A model generated the notes under the pieces. It did no database searches, was not told where the DNA came from, and was given only the letters and a program-made list of their open reading frames with translations. Both the position numbers and the translations under genes were made by a program. This document shows, piece after piece, positions 14,955 through 23,298 of a DNA stretch of 64,000 nt (its first letter is position 1; each line of letters opens with the position of its first letter). The DNA is taken from the NCBI RefSeq assembly GCF_900106805.1, contig NZ_FNNP01000004.1:124001-188000 (forward strand), given 5' to 3'. This DNA comes from Ruegeria halocynthiae. GTDB lineage: Bacteria > Pseudomonadota > Alphaproteobacteria > Rhodobacterales > Rhodobacteraceae.

Positions 14955-17713
14955 CGGTTCTGGCGGGCATCGGCTTTACTGCACCATGGGTTCTGTTGGG
15001 TCTTCTGACCCTGCCGATCCTGTGGCTGATCCTGCGCGCGGTCCCGCCTGCGCCGATCCGCCGCCTGTTCCCTGCCGTCACGTTGCTGCTGGGCCTAAAG
15101 GACGACGAAAGCGTCTCGGATCGCACACCATGGTGGCTGTTGCTGCTCAGGATGTTGGCGGCTGCGGCGATCATCATCGGGCTCGCAGGGCCGGTGCTGA
15201 ACCCCTCGCGCGATGAAACCGGATCTGGTCCGCTGCTGCTGGTGCTGGATGCCAGCTGGGCCGGTGCGACGCGCTGGTCATCGACGCTGGATCAGATCGA
15301 TTCCCAACTAACCGAGGCCGGTCGCGCCGGTCGCCCCGTTTCGATCCTGCGCCTGACCGAGCCCGAGCCCCCTGTGTTTCAGGCAGCCGAGGCCTGGCGA
15401 AGTCGTCTGCCGGGCCTGACCCCGATGCCATGGCAGCCAACGGAGGCGCAAATCGACCTGATCCTTGAAACGCTGGAGCAGGCGGCAGGCGGATTTGACA
15501 CGCATTGGTTCAGTGATCGCCTCGACTATGATGGCCACGACCAGCTTGTCACTGCGCTGCAAGGGCGAGGGGACGTAACGGTATATCAGTCTTCATCCCC
15601 GGCAACGGCGATCCTGCCTGCCACCTATCAGGACGGAGCGATCCAGCTGAGCGTTTTGCGCGCCAATCCAGGCCCGGCCGAGACGGTCACCATTCTGGCG
15701 CAGGGCCGCGATCCGGCAGGCGCGATGCGGGTGTTGCAATCAACCGATCTCGAGTTCGAAAGCGGCTCTACTCAGTTGCAAATAGATCTTGCGCTGCCCT
15801 CGGAACTGCGCGCGCGTATCACCCGGTTTGAACTTCAGGGCCAGCGTTCGGCCGGGGCGGTGACGCTGACAGACGACAGTTTGCGGCGTCGCGAAGTGGC
15901 GCTGATTGCAGGCACGCTGAACCGCGAAGGGTTAGAGCTGTTGTCGCCCCTCCACTATCTGACACAGGTACTGGTCCCGACGGCCGATTTTGTTGATGGC
16001 GGACTGGCCGAAGTCCTGCCCGCCAACCCGGATGTGATCGTGTTGGCGGATGTGGCCAAACTGTCCGAGGTCGAGCAGGCAGAGGTCGTCGAGTGGGTCG
16101 AACAGGGTGGCCTTCTGCTACGATTTGCGGGCCCGCGCATGGCCGCCAGCGATCTGGGGCGAGATGCAGAAGATGTCTTGTTACCCGTGCGCCTGCGCAG
16201 CGGTGGCCGATCTGTCGGTGGCGCGATGAGCTGGGGTGAGGCCAAGGGTCTTGCGCCCTTCTCCGAAAGCTCTCCGTTCTATGGGCTGATGATCCCCGAG
16301 GATGTGACAGTGGCAACCCAAGTGATGGCTCAACCAGACCCTAATTTGGCGGATCGGGTGATTGCGTCGCTGTCTGACGGCACACCTCTGGTGACACGCA
16401 AACCGCTGGGTCTGGGGCAGGTGGTCCTGTTTCATGTGACTGCCGATGCGGAATGGTCCACCCTTCCATTATCAGGGCTGTTTGTCGAAATGCTGGACCG
16501 ATTGGCCGTCGCATCTGCCGCCAAATCGCGGCAGGAGGCGCAGATGCAAGGCACCGTCTGGGAGCCGGTCCAGATATTGGATGGGTTTGGCACACTGATT
16601 GACGCCGGTACGTTGGCAGGGGTTGATGGAGTCGAACTGGTTTCAGGCCAGATCGGACCTAACCTGCGTCCGGGGCTCTATGAAAGCGGTAAGCAGAAAC
16701 TGGCACGCAACGTCCTCTCTGATGATAGTGTGCTATCTCCGGCGGTCTGGCCAGCCGATGTCCCGATCAGAGGGCAGGAGATTAGCACCGAGACACCGTT
16801 GGAGGGTCTTTTATTGGCCCTCGCGCTGCTGCTGCTGACGGTCGATGTCATCGCGTCATTGGCTTTGTCGGGCCGTTTGGGCAAGGTTCAACCGATCGCC
16901 TTTATGCTGGTTGCGTTGCTGATTGCCCCTGATGCACGGGCGCAGACACCTGACGATACTGAATTTGCCCTGAACGCAACGCATGAACTGGTGCTGGCCC
17001 ATGTTCTGACCGGGAATGCGCAGGTGGATGACATCGCGTTGGCCGGATTGCGTGGCCTTGTTCAGACGCTGCACTTCCGCACATCGGTAGAGCCCGCCGA
17101 TCCCATAGGCGTTGATCTCGAGCGCGATGAGCTCGCGTTCTTCCCGCTGCTCTATTGGCCCATCACACCCGATCAACCGCAACCTTCGGCTGAGGCCTAT
17201 GCCAAACTCAACGCCTATCTGCGGTCAGGTGGGATGATCCTATTTGACACGCGCGACGCGGATATCGCCGGTTTCGGAGCGTCCAGCCCCAATGGGCGCA
17301 AGCTGCAGCAACTGGCAGCGCCTCTGAATATCCCTTCGTTAGAGCCTGTTCCGCGCGACCACGTTCTGACCCGAGCTTTCTATCTGTTGCAGGATTTCCC
17401 TGGCCGCTATTCCGGTACCGAGGTCTGGGTCGAGGCCGCGCCGCCGGATGCCGAGCAGATCGAGGGGATGCCGTTCCGCAACCTCAACGACAACGTTACG
17501 CCCGTGGTGATCGGCGGCAATGACTGGGCCGGAGCTTGGGCTGTGGATCGCAACGGTCAGTCTTTGCTGCCCGTGGGTCGCGGCTATGCCGGAGAGCGAC
17601 AACGAGAGCTGGCTAATCGCTTTGGCGTCAACTTGGTGATGCATGTGCTGACCGGAAACTACAAATCTGATCAGGTCCACGTACCCGCCCTACTGGACAG
17701 GTTGGGACAATGA
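14951..17713 (+). CDS. BatA/DUF4159 membrane protein
   Basis: The product is a large inner-membrane protein of 920 residues. The N-terminus matches the BatA N-terminal domain, with two helices (about residues 6-26 and 58-77) around a cytoplasmic loop. A long periplasmic region follows, then a hydrophobic pair near 615-660, and finally a DUF4159 domain (ELAFFPLLYWPITP, YLRSGGMILFDTRDADI) of about 220 residues. DUF4159 looks like a degenerate glutamine amidotransferase-type fold. The ATGA start-stop overlap with the DUF58 gene fixes the start at 14951. With MoxR and DUF58 it probably forms an envelope complex; the biochemical role is unknown. Confidence 0.92.
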   Translation: MTVLAGIGFTAPWVLLGLLTLPILWLILRAVPPAPIRRLFPAVTLLLGLKDDESVSDRTPWWLLLLRMLAAAAIIIGLAGPVLNPSRDETGSGPLLLVLDASWAGATRWSSTLDQIDSQLTEAGRAGRPVSILRLTEPEPPVFQAAEAWRSRLPGLTPMPWQPTEAQIDLILETLEQAAGGFDTHWFSDRLDYDGHDQLVTALQGRGDVTVYQSSSPATAILPATYQDGAIQLSVLRANPGPAETVTILAQGRDPAGAMRVLQSTDLEFESGSTQLQIDLALPSELRARITRFELQGQRSAGAVTLTDDSLRRREVALIAGTLNREGLELLSPLHYLTQVLVPTADFVDGGLAEVLPANPDVIVLADVAKLSEVEQAEVVEWVEQGGLLLRFAGPRMAASDLGRDAEDVLLPVRLRSGGRSVGGAMSWGEAKGLAPFSESSPFYGLMIPEDVTVATQVMAQPDPNLADRVIASLSDGTPLVTRKPLGLGQVVLFHVTADAEWSTLPLSGLFVEMLDRLAVASAAKSRQEAQMQGTVWEPVQILDGFGTLIDAGTLAGVDGVELVSGQIGPNLRPGLYESGKQKLARNVLSDDSVLSPAVWPADVPIRGQEISTETPLEGLLLALALLLLTVDVIASLALSGRLGKVQPIAFMLVALLIAPDARAQTPDDTEFALNATHELVLAHVLTGNAQVDDIALAGLRGLVQTLHFRTSVEPADPIGVDLERDELAFFPLLYWPITPDQPQPSAEAYAKLNAYLRSGGMILFDTRDADIAGFGASSPNGRKLQQLAAPLNIPSLEPVPRDHVLTRAFYLLQDFPGRYSGTEVWVEAAPPDAEQIEGMPFRNLNDNVTPVVIGGNDWAGAWAVDRNGQSLLPVGRGYAGERQRELANRFGVNLVMHVLTGNYKSDQVHVPALLDRLGQ

Positions 17714-19752
17714 CTGGAACCGTCATCTTTGATCCGCTGATCCCGTGGCCCATTCTGGCCGCTGTGGCGCTTGTCGCCCTGTCGGGTGTCGTGCTGGCCC
17801 TTTGGCGTGGGCTGTCGGGTTGGGCTCTGCGGGGGTTGGCCGCTTTGGTTGTCCTTGCGGCACTCAGCGGTCCTGTTTATCAAGTCGAAGATCGCGCGCC
17901 GCTTACCGATATCGTGCTGATGATCGAGGATGAAAGCGCCAGCCAATCCCTGTCGGATCGCGCCGAACAGACCGCTCAGGCCGCAAACGACCTTGCGACT
18001 GAAATCGAGACCCGAGACAATACAGAACTGCGCCGTATTCAGATTGGTGACAGCGACGGCGATGAGGGCACGCAGGTCATGTCCGCGCTGAACGCGGCGC
18101 TTGCAGAAGAACCCCGTGCGCGGATTGCGGGCATCATCGTGGTTTCAGACGGCATCGTGCACGACGCAGACCAAGCTCCCGATCTACCCGCGCCTATGCA
18201 TTTGCTACAGACTGGACGCGAAGGCGATTGGGATCGCCGCCTGATCGTGCGCAATGCGCCTGCATTTGCAATTATCGGAGAGCCTGTGACCCTTACTTTA
18301 CGGGTCGAGGATACCGGGGCTGCGCCTGCCGGTGTTTCAAATGCGCCGCTCGAGATTTCGGTCGACGGGGGTGCGCCCGAGCAATTCACCATTCCAATCG
18401 GTCTGGACGTTGAGTTTCCGATCACCTTGCCGCATGGCGGGCGAAACGTCATCCAGTTCTCAGTTCCGCAAGCTGACGGTGAACTGACCGATCGCAACAA
18501 CACTGCGTTGATCCAGATGAACGGTGTACGTGATCGCCTTCGCGTCCTGCTGGTTTCAGGCGAACCGCATCCGGGCGGGCGCACTTGGCGCAACCTGCTG
18601 AAATCTGACAGTTCGGTCGATCTGGTCCATTTCACCATCCTGCGGCCACCGGAAAAGCAGGATGGTGTGCCTGTTGATGAACTCTCGCTGATAGCCTTCC
18701 CAACGCGCGAGTTGTTTCTGGAAAAGATCAATGATTTCGACCTGATCATCTTTGACCGGTATAAGCGACGCGGCATCCTGCCCGCGATCTATCTGGACAA
18801 TGTCGGCGACTATATCGTCAATGGCGGCGCCGTTCTGGTCGCCGCTGGCCCCGATTTCGCCACGGCTGACAGCCTGTTCCGATCTCCACTGGGGCCGGTT
18901 CTGCCCGCAAAACCCAGTGCGCGGGTTTATGAGGAACGCTTTGTTCCGATGGTCACAGATATGGGTCAGCGTCACCCGGTGACAACTGATTTGGGCGATT
19001 CAGAAACCTGGGGCGCGTGGCTGCGCCAAATTGACGTAAGTCAATTATCGGGTGAAATGCTCATGACAGGGGTAGATGACCGCCCGCTGCTGGTTTTGGA
19101 CCGCGTGGGTGAGGGGCGTGTAGCAATGCTGGCCTCTGATCACGCCTGGTTGTGGAGCCGTGGATTCGAGGGTGGTGGCCCGCAACTGGAACTGCTGCGC
19201 AGGCTGGCCCATTGGATGATGAAAGAACCCGAGCTTGAAGAAGAGGCGCTGTGGGCTGAGGCGAACGGCCAATCCATGCGGATCATTCGCCAGACGCTTG
19301 AGGATAAAGTCGGTCCCGTGACCGTGACCCGACCCAACGGTGAGGTTCTGGACATCACGCTGAACGAAGTCTCCCCCGGCCGGTTCGAAGCGCAATACTT
19401 TGGTCGCGAGATTGGTCTCTATCGTTTGCAAGAGGGCGAGCATTCCGCCGTGATCGGCCTTGGCCCGGCGGCGCCCAGGGAATTCGAGCGCACTATCGCG
19501 ACCGATGAGATCCTGAACCCGGTACTGGCCAGTCTGCGCGGCGGTACGATCCGTGTAGAAGAGGGCCTGCCCTCAGTCAGGAACGTCCGTGCGGGTCGAC
19601 CGGCTGCGGGTCGGGGGTGGATCGGCCTGACCCCACGCAACGCCTATGAAACCCGCGATGTCACACAAGCCGGGCTGCTGCCACCCTGGCTGGTTTTGCT
19701 GCTTGCCGGCGGTTTCCTTCTGGCCGGATGGCTGCGCGAGGGGCGGCATTAG
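17710..19752 (+). CDS. Glutamine-amidotransferase-like membrane protein
   Basis: This 680-residue protein has two N-terminal helices (about residues 10-31 and 38-56), a VWA-like portion (LTDIVLMIEDESASQS) and a central region resembling class I glutamine amidotransferases (FDLIIFDRYKRRGILPAIYLDNVGDYIVNGGAVLVAAGPDF). It ends in a single C-terminal helix (PPWLVLLLAGGFLLAGWL). The VWA-type metal motif is degenerate, and I see no catalytic Cys-His pair in the amidotransferase-like part, so it is probably structural. An ATGA overlap couples it to the DUF4159 gene, making it the last member of the moxR operon. Confidence 0.88.
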   Translation: MTGTVIFDPLIPWPILAAVALVALSGVVLALWRGLSGWALRGLAALVVLAALSGPVYQVEDRAPLTDIVLMIEDESASQSLSDRAEQTAQAANDLATEIETRDNTELRRIQIGDSDGDEGTQVMSALNAALAEEPRARIAGIIVVSDGIVHDADQAPDLPAPMHLLQTGREGDWDRRLIVRNAPAFAIIGEPVTLTLRVEDTGAAPAGVSNAPLEISVDGGAPEQFTIPIGLDVEFPITLPHGGRNVIQFSVPQADGELTDRNNTALIQMNGVRDRLRVLLVSGEPHPGGRTWRNLLKSDSSVDLVHFTILRPPEKQDGVPVDELSLIAFPTRELFLEKINDFDLIIFDRYKRRGILPAIYLDNVGDYIVNGGAVLVAAGPDFATADSLFRSPLGPVLPAKPSARVYEERFVPMVTDMGQRHPVTTDLGDSETWGAWLRQIDVSQLSGEMLMTGVDDRPLLVLDRVGEGRVAMLASDHAWLWSRGFEGGGPQLELLRRLAHWMMKEPELEEEALWAEANGQSMRIIRQTLEDKVGPVTVTRPNGEVLDITLNEVSPGRFEAQYFGREIGLYRLQEGEHSAVIGLGPAAPREFERTIATDEILNPVLASLRGGTIRVEEGLPSVRNVRAGRPAAGRGWIGLTPRNAYETRDVTQAGLLPPWLVLLLAGGFLLAGWLREGRH

Positions 19753-19819
19753 CACGGTTTAAGCACTTTTTCATGCTCTCTGGTGATGCTGTGGGTAAAG
19801 CATCGCGGGAACTAAATTG

Positions 19820-22033
19820 ATGAGCCTTGCAGAAAAACTGGCACAGGAACGGCGGGCACGTCTGGCTGCCGAGCGACTGTTGCATCTGAAACAGGCTGAG
19901 CTTTCTGATGCCAACCGTAAACTGGGCCGCCATGCCATCGCGTTGACACGCCGAATCGACGAGACTCAGGCCGAGGTTGCGACAGTTCGCGATGAAAACG
20001 AGAAGGTCAAATCCGACCTGACCGTGGCTAATGCCAAGATCGAAGTGGCCGAACGCCGCCTATGGCACTCAATCCAGACGATCCCGGACGGGTTTGCTTT
20101 TTTTGATTGCTACAACACGCTGGTCGGTGCCAATGCCGCCTATTTAAGCGTGTTTGACGGGCTGGATGAGGTTGCCCCCGGCATCACCTATCCGCGCCTT
20201 CTGGAAATTCTCACATGCGAGGGCATCGTGGATATCGGACCGGATTCGGCCGAGGACTGGAAGGCCAGCATGTTGTGTCGCTGGGAGCAGTCGCATCCGG
20301 AACCGGTGGTGATCCAGCTGTGGAACGGTCAGTATATTCGCTTGATCGACCAGAGGGGTCATGGCGGAGATGTCCTGAGCCTTGCGCTGAACATCACCGC
20401 CTCGGTCCGGCATGAGGCTGAACTGAACGCCGCGCGCGAACGCGCCGAAGCCGCAAACCGTGCCAAATCCGCGTTTCTGGCCAATATGAGCCATGAGATC
20501 CGCACCCCGATGAATGGAATCGTGGGTATGACTGAACTGCTGACCGAAACGCCTCTGAATGAGGAACAAAGGCTCTATATCAGCACAATTCGCAATTCGG
20601 GTGAAGCTTTGCTGGTCATCATCAACGATGTTCTGGACTATTCCAAGATCGAGGCCGACAAACTTACGCTGCACCCCGAACAGTTCGACCTGGAGCGTTG
20701 CATTCTTGAAGTGGCGATGCTGCTGCAACCCAGTGTTCGCGACAAGGGGCTGACCCTGCTGGTGGATTATGACCTGTTTCTGCCGACGCTCTTTGTAGGC
20801 GATCCGGGGCGGATTCGTCAGGTTCTGACCAATCTGGTGGGCAATGCCGTAAAGTTCACCGCGCAGGGCCATGTATTGATCCGGGTGACCGGTGTGCCCG
20901 ACACCGGTACGAAAAGCTGTGATATCCACGTGGCGATCGAGGATACCGGCATCGGCATTGAGCCGGACAAGGTTCCTCACATTTTCGGCGAGTTCAATCA
21001 GGTCGAAGATGCCCAGAACCGCCAGTTCGAAGGCACCGGGCTTGGATTGGCGATCACCAGACGTCTGATCACCATGATGGGCGGAACCGTCTGGGTCGAA
21101 AGTGAATCGGAAAGGGGGTCATGCTTTGGTTTCCGTATCTCATTGCCCACCGCAGAGGGACCGCAGCCTGTCCCTCCTGATCTGGCAGGACAACTGGGGC
21201 ATGTTCTGATCGTCGAGGATATGGCGGTGAACCGCGCCATCCTGACCAAACAGCTGGGTCGGCTTGGGTCGCGGGCATTGACCTGCGCGACGGGGGCCGA
21301 GGCGCTGTCCGCTGTGGACGGCACCATTGATCTGGTCCTGTGTGATCACGACCTGCCGGATATGGACGGGTTGGAACTTGCCACCACGCTGCGCGATAAG
21401 GGATGGGCCGATCTGCCAATTGTAGTGATGTCCGCCAACCCCGGTGTGATTCATGCTGATCCGGCCCATCACCTGATTGATGGCGTGCTGCAAAAGCCCA
21501 TCCCGCGGGCTGAGCTGTATTCCCGTCTGATGGCGTTGGATGCGCCCGTGTTCAAGCCTGACCGCAAGGATGAGCGCAGCGCTGAGTCCATACCTGATGC
21601 GCAAATTTGCCCGGATCAGAGACTGATGCGTGTCCTCGCCGCTGAGGACAATCGTACCAATCAGTTGATCCTCAAGAAAATGACCAAGGATTTAACTATT
21701 GATCTGAGATTCGTCTCTAACGGGATGGAAGCGATTGAAATATTTCCCGATTTTGAACCAGACCTGATTTTCATGGATATCTCGATGCCCAAAATGGATG
21801 GTAAGGAAGCAACCGGGGAAATTCGACGGCGCGAAATCGGAACCGATCGCCATGTTCCCATCGTGGCGCTGACAGCTCATGCGATGTCGGGGGATGATCA
21901 GGGCATTCTGGCGGCGGGACTGGATCATTACCTGACCAAGCCATTGCATAAAAAGTTGATCCACCAGATGATACTGGACCACCGCCCCGCTGAGGCTCAG
22001 CCGGTCAGTGCGGACGCAGAAGGGGTCGAATAG
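19820..22033 (+). CDS. Hybrid sensor histidine kinase with two receiver domains
   Basis: The 737-residue protein has an N-terminal coiled coil (about residues 1-75), a PAS-like region (WHSIQTIPDGFAFFDCYNTL, 75-200), a kinase core with His225 in MSHEIRTP, and an ATP-binding domain with GTGLGLAI. Two receivers follow: Asp509 (CDHDLPDMDG) and Asp653 (FMDISMPKMDG). It has no membrane segment, so it senses a cytoplasmic or membrane-proximal signal. No Hpt domain is present, so the phosphorelay must use a separate Hpt or act through the receivers. It lies 67 bases after the moxR operon, in the same direction. The preferred ATG at 19820 follows a TTG in the same frame. Confidence 0.94.
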   Translation: MSLAEKLAQERRARLAAERLLHLKQAELSDANRKLGRHAIALTRRIDETQAEVATVRDENEKVKSDLTVANAKIEVAERRLWHSIQTIPDGFAFFDCYNTLVGANAAYLSVFDGLDEVAPGITYPRLLEILTCEGIVDIGPDSAEDWKASMLCRWEQSHPEPVVIQLWNGQYIRLIDQRGHGGDVLSLALNITASVRHEAELNAARERAEAANRAKSAFLANMSHEIRTPMNGIVGMTELLTETPLNEEQRLYISTIRNSGEALLVIINDVLDYSKIEADKLTLHPEQFDLERCILEVAMLLQPSVRDKGLTLLVDYDLFLPTLFVGDPGRIRQVLTNLVGNAVKFTAQGHVLIRVTGVPDTGTKSCDIHVAIEDTGIGIEPDKVPHIFGEFNQVEDAQNRQFEGTGLGLAITRRLITMMGGTVWVESESERGSCFGFRISLPTAEGPQPVPPDLAGQLGHVLIVEDMAVNRAILTKQLGRLGSRALTCATGAEALSAVDGTIDLVLCDHDLPDMDGLELATTLRDKGWADLPIVVMSANPGVIHADPAHHLIDGVLQKPIPRAELYSRLMALDAPVFKPDRKDERSAESIPDAQICPDQRLMRVLAAEDNRTNQLILKKMTKDLTIDLRFVSNGMEAIEIFPDFEPDLIFMDISMPKMDGKEATGEIRRREIGTDRHVPIVALTAHAMSGDDQGILAAGLDHYLTKPLHKKLIHQMILDHRPAEAQPVSADAEGVE

Positions 22034-22042
22034 GATCGAACC

Positions 22043-22504
22043 ATGTCAGAAGACCGAGGGTTTCGCCCCCGAGGATTGGGTGAGATTGCAATACGCTGCG
22101 CCGATATGGATGCGATGGTGCAATTCTACGAGACAGTCATCGGATTGCAGCGGATGCACGGCGGCTACAACAGCGCCATTACGTTCTTTCGGATTGCCGA
22201 GGGGGTTGGCGGCCATACGCAGGTACTTGCGCTCTTCGCTGATATGGCCGCACCAGGCTCGGGATCGGGTCCGACCGGCGAGGAAAACCCGGTTACCGGC
22301 AGGGCATCGGCCTTGCACCATATTGCCTTGTCTTTGCCATTTGCCGAGCAAGAGGCGGTCATGCGCTGGTATGACCGGATCAGTCAGCCCTATCGTGTTG
22401 AACGCTTCGGCTGGATCGGCTGGCGTGGAATCTTTACCCAAGACCCCGAGGGAAACACGGTCGAGATGGTGGCCTACGACCCTTCGATGCTTGATCGGGC
22501 CTGA
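22043..22504 (+). CDS. VOC family protein
   Basis: A 153-residue vicinal-oxygen-chelate (glyoxalase/dioxygenase) fold protein with the beta-alpha-beta-beta-beta start IAIRCADMDAMVQFYETVIGLQ and the C-terminal RGIFTQDPEGNTVEMVAYD that normally supplies a metal-ligand Glu. The substrate cannot be told from the sequence. It starts 9 bases after the hybrid kinase stop and is probably co-transcribed with it. Its 3' end overlaps the convergent yaaA gene by 31 bases. Confidence 0.87.
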   Translation: MSEDRGFRPRGLGEIAIRCADMDAMVQFYETVIGLQRMHGGYNSAITFFRIAEGVGGHTQVLALFADMAAPGSGSGPTGEENPVTGRASALHHIALSLPFAEQEAVMRWYDRISQPYRVERFGWIGWRGIFTQDPEGNTVEMVAYDPSMLDRA

Positions 22505-23265
22505 TAAGGGCGCACAAAGACAGGCTTGTTGTCCTCTGAAAGGTCGGCTTGGTATTCATACCCGCCACTGTCGAATTCCAATAGGCTGCGCGGATCAGTC
22601 AGTTGGTGCTGGATAATGTAGCGCGCCATCGCGCCGCGCGCTTTCTTGGCAAAAAAGCTGACAATCTTGGGGGTGCCGCCCTTGTCCTCCATAAAAACCG
22701 GGGTCACGACCGGAAGCTTAAGAGCATTCAGATCAACCGCACCAAAATACTCCTGACTTGCACAATTCACCAGAACCTTGCTCCCGATATCGGACGCTTG
22801 CGCGTTCAGCGCCTTGCTCAGCTGATCGCGCCAGTATTCATAGAGGTTCTTGCCGCGCCGGGTTTTCAGCTTGCTGCCCATCTCAAGCCGATAGGCCTGT
22901 ATGGCATCCAGCGGGCGCAGTACGCCGTATAGGCCGGATAAGATGCGCAGGTGATCCTGTGCCCAGGCCATTTCGTCCGTATCCAGCGACGCCGCTTCGA
23001 GCCCCTGATAAGTATCACCAGCAAAAGCCAGCGCGGCGGGGCGCGTGTTTTCCGCCTCGGGTGCGTCTGAGAATACACGATACCTGTCGCGATTCAGACG
23101 AGCCAGATCATCGCTCAGATCCATAAGTTTCTTCAGATCGCCCAGTGTCAGATTGCGTGCGGTTTTTGACAGGCGGATTGCGTCGTCCTGAAAATCGGGC
23201 TGCGTGACCGCCACGTCTCGTTCTGCCCAATCCAGCCGTTTGGCCGGGGAAATCACTACCAGCAT
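22474..23265 (-). CDS. yaaA: Peroxide stress protein YaaA
   Basis: A 263-residue member of the YaaA (DUF328) family, with the conserved start LVVISPAKRLDW, then LSGLYGVLRPLDAIQAYRLEMG and VNCASQEYFGAVD. In Escherichia coli YaaA lowers free intracellular iron and protects DNA and proteins during hydrogen peroxide stress; family members can bind and open DNA. The length is typical. It follows recQ on the same strand with only 33 bases between, which suggests a DNA-protection operon. Confidence 0.96.
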   Translation of the reverse strand: MLVVISPAKRLDWAERDVAVTQPDFQDDAIRLSKTARNLTLGDLKKLMDLSDDLARLNRDRYRVFSDAPEAENTRPAALAFAGDTYQGLEAASLDTDEMAWAQDHLRILSGLYGVLRPLDAIQAYRLEMGSKLKTRRGKNLYEYWRDQLSKALNAQASDIGSKVLVNCASQEYFGAVDLNALKLPVVTPVFMEDKGGTPKIVSFFAKKARGAMARYIIQHQLTDPRSLLEFDSGGYEYQADLSEDNKPVFVRPYQARSSIEGS

Positions 23266-23298
23266 ATCCGCCCTCGTTTCTTGCCTGTCGTTGGGTAT

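Noticed and set aside
20144..20980. Antisense frame of 278 codons opposite the hybrid kinase
   Set aside because: No recognisable domain, fully covered by a gene with clear motifs.
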